DNA of 64,000 nt from Epibacterium sp. Ofav1-8 (lineage in GTDB: Bacteria > Pseudomonadota > Alphaproteobacteria > Rhodobacterales > Rhodobacteraceae), in assembly GCF_022348185.1 (NCBI RefSeq), contig NZ_JAKRFD010000006.1, positions 1 to 64,000 of the forward strand. Reading direction: 5' to 3'. Below are positions 32,387 through 42,170 of this stretch, piece by piece. The translations under genes were made by a program, and so were the position numbers. The notes beneath the pieces are model-generated. The model saw only the letters and a program-made list of their open reading frames with translations. It had not been told where the DNA came from and did not search any database. The first letter of the stretch is position 1. Each line of letters begins with the position of its first letter.

Positions 32387-33964
32387 TCAGTCGGCGAACA
32401 GATAGGGTGTGCGCGCCACTTCCAGGGCCGTGTCCTGCGTCACGTCGAGGAACTGGGCAATGGCGCGGGCATTGTCCAGTTCCGTGGCGCGCTCCTGCAC
32501 CGCCCAGTGGCGTTCAAACCCAGCGTCGCGGATCTGGTCGACCTCGCTGGCGATGTCGTTGCGGATCGTGGGCAGCAGACGTTCCAGGGTTGCGGGCGGG
32601 GTATGCTCGCCCGCAAGGCCGACGCGGTGGGCGTGCCCGATCAGATATTCATCTGAAAACTCGCAATCAATCCGCAACAGGCGGGTATGCGACCGGTCGG
32701 AATAGAAGTCGTGCATCAGGTCGAGTGCTGACGGATCGAGGCAGATCATCAGCCTGTCGGTTTCGTAATAGTCGAACAGCATCCGCATCAACGCCCGCCG
32801 ATGGCGTGTGCGTTTTTCGAGGGTGCGTTGAATGCCGCCAAGATCCGGCAGTGGCGTACCTTCCTCATTGAACAGGTATTCGATCACAGGCGTGTTGGTC
32901 AGCGCACGCATCTGGTCCAGCATCCGCTTGGCGACGTGCCATTTCTTGCAGGTCAGAATCAGCAATTCCCGTTCCCGTCCGAGGCTGCTTTCGGTTTCCC
33001 AGAACCGGGGCGCAAACCGCTGCCCGGTACGACCGCGTTCGGTCAGGAAGGTGTAGAGATTGCGCCCCTCGTTGGAGATCTGAAACTCGACGTCATGCGC
33101 GGCATAAAGCCGGCCCAAGCGGGTCTTGAGCTCCCGCGCATCGGGGCTGATCTTGCGGGCGAACAGGAAATCCTGGCTCAGCAGCAGATCATAGTGATCG
33201 TTGTAGAACGTCACGGGCATGCCGTAGTCGCTGAACAACAGGAAGGTCAACGTCCGGCATTCGATTTCCTCTTCCGGTATCAAGTGCCGTACGAGGGTCT
33301 GAAAAAACGTCTCATCCGGGATCCAGGTCGATGCGAAAAAACGCATCACGTCGCGCCGTTGGCGGGACATGGTCAGGATCGCCTCGACCGTGCGCCGGCG
33401 CAGACACCACCACTGGCTGCCGATCTGGACCTGGATGTCGGCGGGAATGGCCCGTGTCAGACCCAAAGATTTCTGCACCTGATAAGAGCCGTAGAACAGT
33501 CGCTTCTGCGTGCGTTCATTGAAGTAATGCCGGTAGATCAGCCGGTCGTCCTTCATGCCGGTCTTGATCCAGTTGCTGTCGAAGAAATCGAAACTTTCGA
33601 TATAGTCCTTGTCCTGCCGGTCGAGGAAGGCATGGGCATATTCGGCGGTTTTGATCGCCATGCAATCGCCGGACAACATGTAGAAATGGGTGGCGCGGGG
33701 AAACTCCGCGACGGCGGTCTGAAGCGTGTTCAGGGTTGCGCGGACCAAAGACCACTCGCCCCAACCGCATTTCACCCGCCGCTTGGCGAAGGTCACATTG
33801 GGATTGTCGTCCAGCGCGTCACGCAGGGCGCGATAGTCCCGTGCCTTTGCACGCGCATCAAAGTGGATCGCCATGCAGTCTCCGGTCGCGGTGAGCCGCT
33901 CGGCCTGCTGAATGATAGCCTCCGGATCCTTGTGGCAGAGCAGAATATAGGCGATTTTTGCCAT
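32387..33964 (-). CDS. GT14-type glycosyltransferase with DUF5927 domain
   Basis: This 525-residue cytoplasmic protein has an N-terminal core-2/I-branching (GT14) glycosyltransferase domain: IAYILLCHKDPEAIIQQAERL, CGWGEWSLVRATLNTL, FYMLSGDCMAIKT and GSQWWCLRRRTVEAIL, up to about residue 250. The rest matches the DUF5927 C-terminal domain often fused to it in roseobacters, including ILTCKKWHVAKRMLDQ, a nucleotide-fold-like segment. Such proteins are linked to surface polysaccharide. The start at 33964 matches the family, whereas a longer frame from 34570 runs through the divergent sulfotransferase gene. Confidence 0.87.
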   Translation of the reverse strand: MAKIAYILLCHKDPEAIIQQAERLTATGDCMAIHFDARAKARDYRALRDALDDNPNVTFAKRRVKCGWGEWSLVRATLNTLQTAVAEFPRATHFYMLSGDCMAIKTAEYAHAFLDRQDKDYIESFDFFDSNWIKTGMKDDRLIYRHYFNERTQKRLFYGSYQVQKSLGLTRAIPADIQVQIGSQWWCLRRRTVEAILTMSRQRRDVMRFFASTWIPDETFFQTLVRHLIPEEEIECRTLTFLLFSDYGMPVTFYNDHYDLLLSQDFLFARKISPDARELKTRLGRLYAAHDVEFQISNEGRNLYTFLTERGRTGQRFAPRFWETESSLGRERELLILTCKKWHVAKRMLDQMRALTNTPVIEYLFNEEGTPLPDLGGIQRTLEKRTRHRRALMRMLFDYYETDRLMICLDPSALDLMHDFYSDRSHTRLLRIDCEFSDEYLIGHAHRVGLAGEHTPPATLERLLPTIRNDIASEVDQIRDAGFERHWAVQERATELDNARAIAQFLDVTQDTALEVARTPYLFAD

Positions 33965-34102
33965 GTCCGGGACGCAATACCCTGTTTTGTCGGATTGTTT
34001 CCTTGATAAAGAGGAACAAGGGCTGAATAAACCAGATTGTTTTGCAAATGCGATCACCTGGGGCATTCTTGCCGGAAGAGTGACGCGGGGAGCGACTGAA
34101 AG

Positions 34103-34921
34103 ATGGGATTTCCAGGCACCTGGATGACAGAAAGCGAAAGCGTGGTGTACCGCGTGGTGCCGAAATGTGCGTGTTCCACGATCGGTCAGATCATGTTCTA
34201 CTCCGATCACGGCCGGTTCTTTGACGGGGACATCCATGACGCGACCGCCGGGCTGCACAAATGGGCGCAGGACGCCAGCAAGCCGCGGATCGAGACGAAT
34301 GTGAAGGGGCACGCAACTTATGCCTTCACCTGCGTGCGCAATCCCTACACCCGCATACTGAGTTCTTTCTTCGACAAGATCTGTGGCATCCAGCGCAATG
34401 GCAAACGCTATCGGGGAAATCTGGTGCCGAAACTGATGTTCGAATACGGCATCGAAGTCGGTGGCGAGGACGGCAAAGAGGAGTTCGACCAGATCAAGAG
34501 CTTTCGGCGCTTTCTGCTGTTTGCGCGCGATACCATCCGCTGGCGCCGTCCGATGGATCCGGACATCCACTGGTCAGCGGCGTCGGGTCATGTGTCCACC
34601 TTCATCGTGAATGGCGGGCGCTACGACAAGGTGATCTGGACCGAGAGGTTCAACGACGGCATGCAGGATGTGCTCGACGCGGTTGAGACACCGCATGCGG
34701 TGGATCTGGCGTCGATCCCGCGCTTCAACGAGAGTGAAGGTCACGGCCCCAAGCGCGCTCATCCGGTCGAGGAGTACTTCGACGACCTGTCGATGCATCT
34801 GGTTTACGAGATCTACAAGCGCGACTTTGAGGCTTTCAAATATGATTTTGAGAACCCGGCCAATAAAATGCCCATCGGTGAGATCGACCTTGATGAGCTG
34901 CACGCCAAACTGGGCGACTGA
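34103..34921 (+). CDS. Carbohydrate sulfotransferase-family protein
   Basis: The 272-residue protein has the two PAPS-binding motifs of sulfotransferase family 2: YRVVPKCACSTIGQIMF (5'-phosphosulfate loop) near residue 16 and FTCVRNPYTRILSSFFDK (3'-phosphate site) near residue 75. It should transfer sulfate from PAPS to a glycan. It is divergent from the GT14-DUF5927 glycosyltransferase with 138 bases between, suggesting that the pair builds a sulfated surface polysaccharide (inference). Confidence 0.88.
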   Translation: MGFPGTWMTESESVVYRVVPKCACSTIGQIMFYSDHGRFFDGDIHDATAGLHKWAQDASKPRIETNVKGHATYAFTCVRNPYTRILSSFFDKICGIQRNGKRYRGNLVPKLMFEYGIEVGGEDGKEEFDQIKSFRRFLLFARDTIRWRRPMDPDIHWSAASGHVSTFIVNGGRYDKVIWTERFNDGMQDVLDAVETPHAVDLASIPRFNESEGHGPKRAHPVEEYFDDLSMHLVYEIYKRDFEAFKYDFENPANKMPIGEIDLDELHAKLGD

Positions 34922-35093
34922 TAAAGGGGGCAGGGGGAGCTCCCGCCCGTCCTGCGATCATTGAAATGATATGGTCCCGTTGGGCCCGGCGCCGGGCTGA
35001 CGCCCGGCGTGCGCTTTGTTGCGAGGTGACATTTTAGCAGATCAAGCGGGGTGTTGATCACGCACCTGCGTCGCAGGGGAAGCAGTCCAATCA
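34922..35093. other. Spacer with GC palindromes
   Basis: Between convergent genes lies GCCCGGCGCCGGGC, a 14-bp perfect palindrome, closely followed by GCCCGGCG. No gene is supported. Confidence 0.4.
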
Positions 35094-35129
35094 AAAAGGC
35101 CCCTACACGCAGATCGCGAGGGGCCTTTT
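35094..35129 (-). terminator. Terminator of ilvD
   Basis: AAAAAGGCCCCT pairs with AGGGGCCTTTT; it has T-runs on both strands, longer on the minus side. It lies 22 bases after the ilvD stop and may also serve the convergent sulfotransferase gene. Confidence 0.85.
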
Positions 35130-35150
35130 GTGTTGCATCAAAGGAGCGCC

Positions 35151-36995
35151 TTACTCGTCTTCGGGCACCTGGCGTACCGCACCTTTGGCGGCTGAGGTGG
35201 CAAGCATCGCATAGGCTTTGAGCGCCGTGGAAACCTTGCGCTTGCGTTTTGCTGCGGGCTTCCAGCCTTTTTCATCCTGCGCGGCACGACGCGCGGCCAG
35301 AGTGGCCTCATCCACCGCCAGATGGATCGAACGGTTGGGGATGTCGATTTCAATGGTGTCGCCATGCTCGACCAGACCGATGGTGCCGCCTTCGGCAGCT
35401 TCTGGCGAGACATGTCCGATCGAGAGGCCAGAGGTGCCGCCGGAGAAACGCCCGTCCGTGAGCAACGCGCATTCTTTGCCGAGCCCTTTGGATTTCAGGT
35501 AGGACGTCGGGTAGAGCATTTCCTGCATGCCCGGCCCGCCGCGCGGACCCTCGTAGCGGATCACCACCACGTCGCCTGCGCTGACCTTGCCGGTCAAAAT
35601 GTCATTGACCGCCTGATCCTGGCTTTCGCAAACATAGGCGGTGCCGGTGAATTTCAGGATTGAGGCATCCACACCGGCGGTTTTTACGATACAGCCATCC
35701 AGCGCGATGTTGCCGAACAGCACGGCAAGACCACCGTCCTGACTGAAGGCATGTTCTTTGGCGCGGATGACGCCGCCTTTGCGGTCGGTGTCGAGATCCT
35801 TGAACCGGTTGGCCTGACTGAAGGCTTGTGTGGTGCGCACACCACCGGGAGCGGCCTTGAACAGCTCTTCGGCCTCGGCGTTGTTGGCGACGGCAATGTC
35901 CCATTTGGCGATGGCGCTGCCCATGGTGGGGCTGTGCACGGTCGAGACGTCGTTGTGCAGCAGATCGGCGCGGCTCAATTCGCCAAGGATCGAGAAGATC
36001 CCACCGGCGCGGTGAACGTCCTCCATATGGACGTTTTCAGTATTGGGAGCGACCTTGCACAGGCACGGCACCTTGCGGCTGAGGCGGTCGATGTCCTGCA
36101 TTGTAAAGTCCACCTTGCCCTCGTGGGCAATCGCGAGGAGGTGCAGCACCGTATTGGTGGAGCCGCCCATGGCGATATCGAGGCTCATGGCGTTCTCGAA
36201 GGCCTCAAAGGTGGCGATCTCGCGTGGCAGCAAGCCCTTTTCGTCCTGCTCATAGTGGCGCTTGGTGATCTCGACGATCTTGCGCCCGGCCTCAAGGAAC
36301 AAATGCTTGCGGTCCGCGTGGGTTGCCAGTGTGGAGCCATTGCCCGGCAGTGCCAGACCCAGCGCCTCCGCCAGGCAGTTCATCGAGTTTGCGGTGAACA
36401 TGCCGGAACACGACCCGCATGTGGGGCAGGCGTTTTCCTCGATATGCAGCACCTCTTCGTCGGTGAGCTTGTCACTGGCCGCGGCTACCATCGCATCGAC
36501 CAGATCGACCTTTTTCGCATCGAGGGATTCGATGTCGATCTTGCCCGCTTCCATCGGGCCACCGGAGACGAAGATCACCGGAATGTTGAGGCGCATGGCT
36601 GCCATCATCATGCCCGGCGTGATCTTGTCGCAGTTGGAGATGCAGACCATGGCGTCGGCGCAATGGGCGTTGACCATATACTCCACGCTGTCGGCAATCA
36701 CCTCGCGCGAGGGCAGGGAGTAGAGCATGCCGTCATGGCCCATGGCGATGCCGTCATCGACCGCGATGGTGTTGAATTCCTTGGCCACACCGCCTGCGGA
36801 TTCGACTTCACGGGCCACCATCTGGCCGAGATCCTTGAGGTGGACGTGGCCGGGCACAAACTGGGTGAAGGAGTTCACGATCGCGATGATCGGCTTGCCA
36901 AAGTCGCTCTCGGTCATGCCGGTGGCGCGCCAGAGGCCGCGTGCGCCCGCCATATTGCGACCGTGGGTGGAGGTTCTTGATCGGTACATCGGCAT
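35151..36995 (-). CDS. ilvD: Dihydroxy-acid dehydratase
   Basis: This Fe-S enzyme dehydrates 2,3-dihydroxy acids in valine, isoleucine and leucine synthesis. At 614 residues it is the long, E. coli-like form. Cluster ligands are in [14 protein letters not shown] and [19 protein letters not shown], with further marks [13 protein letters not shown] and the C-terminal [20 protein letters not shown]. It is monocistronic and followed by a strong terminator. Confidence 0.98.
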   Translation of the reverse strand: MPMYRSRTSTHGRNMAGARGLWRATGMTESDFGKPIIAIVNSFTQFVPGHVHLKDLGQMVAREVESAGGVAKEFNTIAVDDGIAMGHDGMLYSLPSREVIADSVEYMVNAHCADAMVCISNCDKITPGMMMAAMRLNIPVIFVSGGPMEAGKIDIESLDAKKVDLVDAMVAAASDKLTDEEVLHIEENACPTCGSCSGMFTANSMNCLAEALGLALPGNGSTLATHADRKHLFLEAGRKIVEITKRHYEQDEKGLLPREIATFEAFENAMSLDIAMGGSTNTVLHLLAIAHEGKVDFTMQDIDRLSRKVPCLCKVAPNTENVHMEDVHRAGGIFSILGELSRADLLHNDVSTVHSPTMGSAIAKWDIAVANNAEAEELFKAAPGGVRTTQAFSQANRFKDLDTDRKGGVIRAKEHAFSQDGGLAVLFGNIALDGCIVKTAGVDASILKFTGTAYVCESQDQAVNDILTGKVSAGDVVVIRYEGPRGGPGMQEMLYPTSYLKSKGLGKECALLTDGRFSGGTSGLSIGHVSPEAAEGGTIGLVEHGDTIEIDIPNRSIHLAVDEATLAARRAAQDEKGWKPAAKRKRKVSTALKAYAMLATSAAKGAVRQVPEDE

Positions 36996-37132
36996 AATGC
37001 TGGTTCCCTATATTTTTGCCCACAGGGACACTATTCGCGCAGTAAAGGCAACATGTCGGGGCGGGTTGTGGTCACGAAATTGCTCTTGAGGCTGGGATTT
37101 CGTGGATTTGCGAAAGATGGTCAGGGTGCCGG

Positions 37133-38311
37133 TCAGGCGCGTACGGGGTGAGGTTTCGATGGATTGAACAGGTGATTCACCGCAAGCCCCATCAGCAAGG
37201 CCCAGAACGGAGCACCAATTCCAAAGAAACTGACACCCGAGACGGTCATCATGAAGGTGATCAGAGCCGCCTCGCGTCCCCGGCTGTCTGACAGCGCAGC
37301 GGAGAGGCTGTTGCCGATGGTGGACAAGAGCGCAAGCCCTGCCACCGTGGCGATCAACGCCTTGGGCGCAATCAGGAACAGGCTGATGACCGTCGCGCCG
37401 CCGAGACCCACGAGGCAGTATAGCACACCTGCAACCACGCTGGAGAGATAGCGGCTCTTGGGGTCATCATCCGCCTCCGGTCCGGCACAGATCGCGGCGG
37501 TGATGGCGGCGAGGTTGAAAGCAAAGCCGCCAAAGGGTGCAAGGAGCAGCGAGGCCAGTCCGGTGACGGTCAGACTGGCGGAAACCGGTGGCGTGTAGCC
37601 TGCGCCGCGCAAGGTCACCACGCCGGGCATGTTCTGCGAGCACATGGTGACAATATAGAGAGGCAGCCCAACGCCGATAAGAACAGGGAGCGAAAACGCG
37701 GGTGCGACGAATTCCGGCATGCTGATGCTGAGATCAAGGGCCTCCAGATCGCCAAACGACCCCGAGAAACCGGCCCAGAGGCAGCCAGCCACCAGCACGG
37801 CGGGAATGGTGTAGCGGGGAAACATGACCCGCCCAGCGAGGAAGGTCGCCCCCATGACGCCCACCAGGGCCGCATCCTCGCCAAGCGCTGCAAAGGCCGA
37901 AAGCCCAAATTGGAACAGGATTCCGGCCAGAAGGGCATTGGCCAGCGCGTCCGGGATCAGTCGGGCCAGGCGCTCGAACCAACCGGTGAGGCCAGTGAGT
38001 GTCAGCAACGCGCCGCAAAACAGAAACGCTCCCACCGCTTCGGAGATCGGAACGCCGTTTAAGCCAGTGGCCAAGAGCGCGGCACCGGGTGTCGACCAGG
38101 CGGTGAGGATCGGCATCCGAAACCACAGCGATAGGATCAGGCTGGTCAGCCCCATTCCAAGCCCCAGTACCACCAGCCAGCTATTGGCTTGTGCCTGTGT
38201 CGCGCCCACCGCCTCGATGGCCTGAAAGATGATCGCGACAGAACTCGTATAGCCCACCAGCACCACGATCGCTCCCGCAGCGAGATGGGAGAGTTTTAAT
38301 CTGCTCAGCAT
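37133..38311 (-). CDS. BenE-family (benzoate/proton symporter-like) transporter
   Basis: A 392-residue inner-membrane protein with about 12 helices. BenE features are VGYTSSVAIIFQAIEAVGA near the start, MPILTAWSTPGAALLAT, the family motif QNMPGVVTLRGAGY and GGFAFNLAAITAAIC. The founding members import benzoate, but many relatives have unknown cargo, and no benzoate pathway genes are nearby. The start at 38311 avoids translating the operator. It is divergent from an XRE-cupin regulator across an extensive palindrome. Confidence 0.9.
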   Translation of the reverse strand: MLSRLKLSHLAAGAIVVLVGYTSSVAIIFQAIEAVGATQAQANSWLVVLGLGMGLTSLILSLWFRMPILTAWSTPGAALLATGLNGVPISEAVGAFLFCGALLTLTGLTGWFERLARLIPDALANALLAGILFQFGLSAFAALGEDAALVGVMGATFLAGRVMFPRYTIPAVLVAGCLWAGFSGSFGDLEALDLSISMPEFVAPAFSLPVLIGVGLPLYIVTMCSQNMPGVVTLRGAGYTPPVSASLTVTGLASLLLAPFGGFAFNLAAITAAICAGPEADDDPKSRYLSSVVAGVLYCLVGLGGATVISLFLIAPKALIATVAGLALLSTIGNSLSAALSDSRGREAALITFMMTVSGVSFFGIGAPFWALLMGLAVNHLFNPSKPHPVRA

Positions 38312-38345
38312 GCGGGTTTTCCTCGGGCGATGGCTGGGGTAGGTA

Positions 38346-38391
38346 TTGTGCGTTATAGCGCACACTACAGTTCGTGCGCTATAACGCACAA
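38346..38391. promoter_or_regulatory. Double palindromic operator benE-like / XRE regulator
   Basis: TTGTGCGTTATAGCGCAC (38346-38363) and its exact complement GTGCGCTATAACGCACAA (38374-38391) lie ten bases apart. Each half is itself nearly palindromic (GTGCG-TTATAG-CGCAC), so this is a pair of operators, the likely target of the adjacent XRE-cupin protein. It would control both divergent genes. Confidence 0.8.
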
Positions 38392-38452
38392 GCCTTTTTT
38401 GGAGTGGCTTTCGAGCGGTGGAATATTGGCCACTCGAACCAGAGGGAGTGGC

Positions 38453-39016
38453 ATGAGCGACGAAAGCATCACGTTGAACTTGCGGGATATTCGCGCATCC
38501 GCGGGGTTGAGCCTGTCACGTGCCGCCGAGATTACCGGCGTCAGCAAGGCCATGCTGGGGCAGATCGAGCGTGGCGAATCAAGCCCGACGATCGCCACGC
38601 TCTGGAAGATCGCCAAAGGGTTTCACCTGCCCCTGACGGCCCTGATCGAAGAGAGTACGCGCCCCTCGGGGATGAGCGGCGAGGTCTATCGCACGGTGCA
38701 GTTTCCCGGCAGTATCTCGGTCAAGATCGTCTTTCCCTTTGATCCACAGCTTGGGGCGGAGACGTTTCATGTCAGCCTGAAACCCGGCCAAAGCCATGAC
38801 TCGCAGCCCCACGACAGCGGCGTCACCGAAGAGGTTTTTGTGCTGGAGGGCAGGATGGAGGTGCTGCGGGGCGGCGATTGGGTCGCGTTGGAGCCGGGGC
38901 AGGGGCTGAGGTTTGCCGCTGACCAACCGCATGGGTACCGCAGCCTTGAGACCGGTGCGGCCTTCCTGAACATGCATCACTACCGGAACGCGGGTCTGTT
39001 CCGCGCGGCAGATTGA
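38453..39016 (+). CDS. XRE-family regulator with C-terminal cupin
   Basis: This 187-residue protein has an N-terminal helix-turn-helix (residues 8-62, IRASAGLSLSRAAEITGVSK and AMLGQIERGESSPTIATLWK) and a C-terminal cupin sensor domain (VFVLEGRMEVLRGGDWVALE, DQPHGYRSL), an arrangement like SutR/YdcN. Its small-molecule effector is unknown. The start at 38453 follows GAGGGAG; the longer frame from 38330 would translate the operator. It presumably represses the BenE-family gene and itself through the double palindrome. Confidence 0.93.
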   Translation: MSDESITLNLRDIRASAGLSLSRAAEITGVSKAMLGQIERGESSPTIATLWKIAKGFHLPLTALIEESTRPSGMSGEVYRTVQFPGSISVKIVFPFDPQLGAETFHVSLKPGQSHDSQPHDSGVTEEVFVLEGRMEVLRGGDWVALEPGQGLRFAADQPHGYRSLETGAAFLNMHHYRNAGLFRAAD

Positions 39017-39089
39017 CGCCGCGGGCTTGTTCTTTGCCTGCTCCAGCGCGTACCATTGTAGATAAGGTCATTCAATTTCGGGATTTTTT

Positions 39090-39953
39090 ATGGATCGGGA
39101 CACCCTGCGTGGCAGCCTTTTGATGGCGCTGGCGATGGCGGCTTTTGCAGTCGAGGATATGATCATCAAATCGGTAGCAGGCGCGATGCCCACGGGGCAG
39201 GTGCTGATTGTCTTTGGTCTGGGCGGCATGGCGATCTTTGCCGCCATGGCGCGTGCGCAGGGGGCTTCCTTGTGGCACCCGGGCTTTTGCACGCGCCCGC
39301 TGTTGTGGCGCTGTGTGGCCGAGGTTTCGGGACGGCTGTTTTTCACGCTGGCGATCGTGCTCGCGCCGTTGTCGTTGGCCTCGGCCATTTTGCAGGCCAC
39401 GCCACTTGTGGTCACCGCCGGTGCGGTTGTCTTTTTTGGCGAGACGGTGGGCTGGCGGCGCTGGCTTGCAATCTGTCTTGGATTTGTCGGTGTTTTGATG
39501 ATCCTGCGTCCGGGAATGAGCGGCTTTGAAGCGACCTCATTGTTGGCGGTCGCAGGCATGCTTGGGTTTGCGGGGCGCGATCTGGCCACGAGGGCAGCGC
39601 CAAAGACCATGAGCAACGCACAACTGGGCATTTTTGGCTTTGCGATGCTGGTGATTGCCGGGGCGATCCTGTTGATCTGGACCGGTGGCGCGGTCTGGCC
39701 CACCGTGGGGCAGAGCGGCGCGCTTGCCGCGGCGGTGAGTGTGGGCGTGTTGGCCTATATGGCGCTCACTGGCGCGATGCGGACGGGGGAAATTTCCGTG
39801 GTGGCGCCGTTTCGCTACACACGTCTGGTGTTTGCCATGGCGCTGGGCGTCATGGTCTTTGGCGAGCGTCCGGATCTGATGACGATCCTTGGCTCTGTCG
39901 TCGTTGTGGCGAGTGGTGTTTTCACGTTGCTGAGAAGTCATAAGCAACCGTGA
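39090..39953 (+). CDS. EamA-family (DMT) permease
   Basis: This 287-residue protein has ten predicted membrane helices in two EamA repeats (LASAILQATPLVVTAGAVVFFGE, AYMALTGAMRTGEISVVAPFRY). The VVAPFRYTRLVFA motif recalls SAM/amino-acid-metabolite exporters, but no substrate can be assigned. The ribosome-binding site is weak. It stands alone downstream of the XRE-cupin gene, with 73 bases between. Confidence 0.87.
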   Translation: MDRDTLRGSLLMALAMAAFAVEDMIIKSVAGAMPTGQVLIVFGLGGMAIFAAMARAQGASLWHPGFCTRPLLWRCVAEVSGRLFFTLAIVLAPLSLASAILQATPLVVTAGAVVFFGETVGWRRWLAICLGFVGVLMILRPGMSGFEATSLLAVAGMLGFAGRDLATRAAPKTMSNAQLGIFGFAMLVIAGAILLIWTGGAVWPTVGQSGALAAAVSVGVLAYMALTGAMRTGEISVVAPFRYTRLVFAMALGVMVFGERPDLMTILGSVVVVASGVFTLLRSHKQP

Positions 39954-40048
39954 CCGCGGGCTCAGGCCGCTCTTTGCGGCACCGCGGGCCTGCTTTGTGC
40001 CTCAGTTGATCTTGCGTGTGACGACAGGGCGACTTACATCTGCGCCCC

Positions 40049-40525
40049 ATGGCGAAGCAAAAGACAGACCCGAACTACAAAGTCATAGCGGAAAACCGTC
40101 GCGCGCGGTTCGACTATGCCATCGAGCAGGATCTCGAATGCGGCATCGTGCTCGAAGGGTCCGAGGTCAAATCCCTGCGTGCAGGTGGCTCCAATATCGC
40201 GGAGTCCTATGCTGCGGTCGAGGAGGGAGAGCTGTGGCTGGTGAACTCCTACATAGCGCCCTATGAGCAGGCGAAGGTCTTCAAGCATGACGAACGCCGC
40301 CGCCGCAAGCTATTGGTGTCGCGCAAGGAAATGGCGAACCTTTGGAATGCGACGCAGCGCAAAGGCATGACGCTTGTACCGCTGGTTCTGTATTTCAACC
40401 ATCGCGGCATGGCGAAGATCAAGATCGGCATCGCCAAAGGGAAGAAGAACCACGACAAACGCGAGGCGCAAGCCAAGCGAGACTGGTCCCGGCAAAAGCA
40501 GCGCTTGCTGAAAGACCACGGCTGA
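40049..40525 (+). CDS. smpB: SsrA-binding protein SmpB
   Basis: SmpB binds tmRNA and rescues stalled ribosomes. The 158-residue chain has the family marks [37 protein letters not shown], the conserved basic loop, and the C-terminal tail [21 protein letters not shown], which inserts in the mRNA channel. It is followed by a hairpin terminator shared with the convergent mlaC. Confidence 0.98.
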   Translation: MAKQKTDPNYKVIAENRRARFDYAIEQDLECGIVLEGSEVKSLRAGGSNIAESYAAVEEGELWLVNSYIAPYEQAKVFKHDERRRRKLLVSRKEMANLWNATQRKGMTLVPLVLYFNHRGMAKIKIGIAKGKKNHDKREAQAKRDWSRQKQRLLKDHG

Positions 40526-40564
40526 TACACCCGGCGCTACCGGTGCCGGGACGCCGATACAGAA

Positions 40565-40594
40565 GAGCCCCGAAAGATCTCTCTTCCGGGGCTC
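40565..40594. terminator. Shared terminator smpB / mlaC
   Basis: GAGCCCCG pairs with CGGGGCTC, with an inner AAAGA/TCTT extension. It lies between convergent genes; neither side has a long T-run (TTCTGT on minus). Confidence 0.6.
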
Positions 40595-40616
40595 CGCCAT
40601 TTGAAAACTGATGGGG

Positions 40617-41210
40617 TCAGCTCAGTTTCTTCAGATCCGCGATCATCTTGTCGATGTCGCCGCCGTTGCGGTCGATCATCGCACCAATTTCGGTGCGTTC
40701 CGTCAGCAGGAGGTTCACACCCTCGATGAACATGTTGAAGAACAGATCCTTGCCGGAGCGGTCGGAGACGTGGAACGTGACCTCGAACGGGGACTGACCG
40801 CGCAGGTACGCCACGCAGGAAACCTCGTACCACCTCTTGACCTTCTTGACGCCGGAAACTTCCAGCCGGCCGCCGATGAATTCGCGAAAGCGGCTGCCGT
40901 ATTTGCGGGCGATATAGCCTTGGAACGCGTTGGAAAACGCCCGTTTCTGCGCATTGGTGGCCCGCCGCGCGTCGACACCCATCGCGTAGGCGGCGATATA
41001 GGAGGTGTCGCTGTAGCGCTGGAAAATACGCTCGAAATCGCCGTACATCGCCCGCTCCGACTTGCCGGAGGCGATCACGTTGTTGATGTCGCCCACCAGG
41101 CTGTTGATGAGGGCCGAGGCGGAGTTTTCGTTCAGGGCAAGAACGGGCTGCGGCGCAGCAAAGGCAGCACCCGCAGCGCCGAGAGCTGCTAGGAAGTGGC
41201 GGCGAAGCAT
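40617..41210 (-). CDS. mlaC: MlaC-family periplasmic phospholipid-binding protein
   Basis: MlaC shuttles phospholipids between outer and inner membrane to keep the outer membrane asymmetric. This 197-residue protein starts with an export leader containing RR (MLRRHFLAALGAAGAAFA), possibly Tat, and has the family middle part YEVSCVAYLRGQSPFEVTFHVSDR and WLV-like end FIEGVNLLLTERTEIGAMI. It starts two bases after mlaA. The MlaFED transporter genes are not in the window. Confidence 0.92.
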   Translation of the reverse strand: MLRRHFLAALGAAGAAFAAPQPVLALNENSASALINSLVGDINNVIASGKSERAMYGDFERIFQRYSDTSYIAAYAMGVDARRATNAQKRAFSNAFQGYIARKYGSRFREFIGGRLEVSGVKKVKRWYEVSCVAYLRGQSPFEVTFHVSDRSGKDLFFNMFIEGVNLLLTERTEIGAMIDRNGGDIDKMIADLKKLS

Positions 41211-41212
41211 GG

Positions 41213-41974
41213 TTAGAACCCTCCGGTGTCTAGTTCGAACGGATCGATTTCCGAGTTGACGTCCTCTTGGCCGAGCTCGAAGCGGCGATTCTGCAGGTAG
41301 ATCTGGCGGCTCTGCGCGTAGCTGTCCGCACTGTCATAAAGAATCGAGTCGATCGTGTCCGAATATGTACCGCGATTGCCAAGCTGGTCCACGATCTCTG
41401 CCGGGACCTGAAGGTCCTCGGCGGGATTGTTCTCAAGCTGGCTGAGCGGATTGGTGAAGAAATCGACGACAATGCCAACGGCGTCGCGCGTGGTCGACGG
41501 CCCATAGGCCGGCAGTTCCACATACGCGCCTTCGCCTGCGCCCCAGACATGCAGGGTCTCGCCGAAATCCGTGCGCGCTTCGGGAATCTTGAATTCGGAG
41601 GCCGGGTCGCCGAGCCCGCCGATGCCAAAGACGGTATTCACGGCAAAACGCCCCAGGGCCTGGCCGGCGCCTTTCAGGTTGCCTTGCAGCAGGAAATTGA
41701 CCGCATCACCGGGTTTGGACAGGTTTTCGGCAAAATTGCCAAAGGCAGTGACCATATCCGGCGGTACCACCGCCACATACCCCTTGGAGGCCGGACGGAA
41801 CGCATAGCGGTCCAGGCCCTTGTTGAACTGGTGGATCGATCTGTTGGTGTTTTCATACGGATCGAATATCTCTCCCGCAGCCTTGGCTGCCGGATCCTGT
41901 GTGGCACAGGCGGAGGTCAGAACCGCCGCGGACAGGGCCAGCGCGGTCAAGGGTTTTTTCAACAGTGCAATCAT
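41213..41974 (-). CDS. mlaA: MlaA (VacJ) outer-membrane lipoprotein
   Basis: MlaA is the outer-membrane lipoprotein that extracts misplaced phospholipids. The 253-residue protein has a lipobox LSAAVLTSAC at about residues 14-23 and the VacJ core: FDPYENTNRSIHQFNKGLDRY, NFAENLSKPGDAVNFLLQG, NTVFGIGGLGDPAS, ARTDFGETLHVWGAGEGAY and LPAYGPSTTRDAVG. It forms an operon with mlaC. The start at 41974 gives a correct lipoprotein signal. Confidence 0.95.
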   Translation of the reverse strand: MIALLKKPLTALALSAAVLTSACATQDPAAKAAGEIFDPYENTNRSIHQFNKGLDRYAFRPASKGYVAVVPPDMVTAFGNFAENLSKPGDAVNFLLQGNLKGAGQALGRFAVNTVFGIGGLGDPASEFKIPEARTDFGETLHVWGAGEGAYVELPAYGPSTTRDAVGIVVDFFTNPLSQLENNPAEDLQVPAEIVDQLGNRGTYSDTIDSILYDSADSYAQSRQIYLQNRRFELGQEDVNSEIDPFELDTGGF

Positions 41975-42170
41975 GCCTACCAATTTCCAGTTGCGACCGG
42001 CGCCGGGCCACATGAGTCCTAGAGGTCAATTAGCGATCCCTGAGCCTGATCCCAGACCAAACCTCAGCAAAGCTTCTATATGTGACAGATTTGGAACAGA
42101 TACCAGTCACTCTTTGAAAACGAAACCGAGACTCTATAACGGGTATGAACGCGCGCTCTACTGGGACGAT

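Noticed and set aside
33965-34570. N-terminal extension of the GT14 glycosyltransferase
   Set aside because: It would run antisense through the sulfotransferase gene and gives no domain; the internal ATG at 33964 starts the family.
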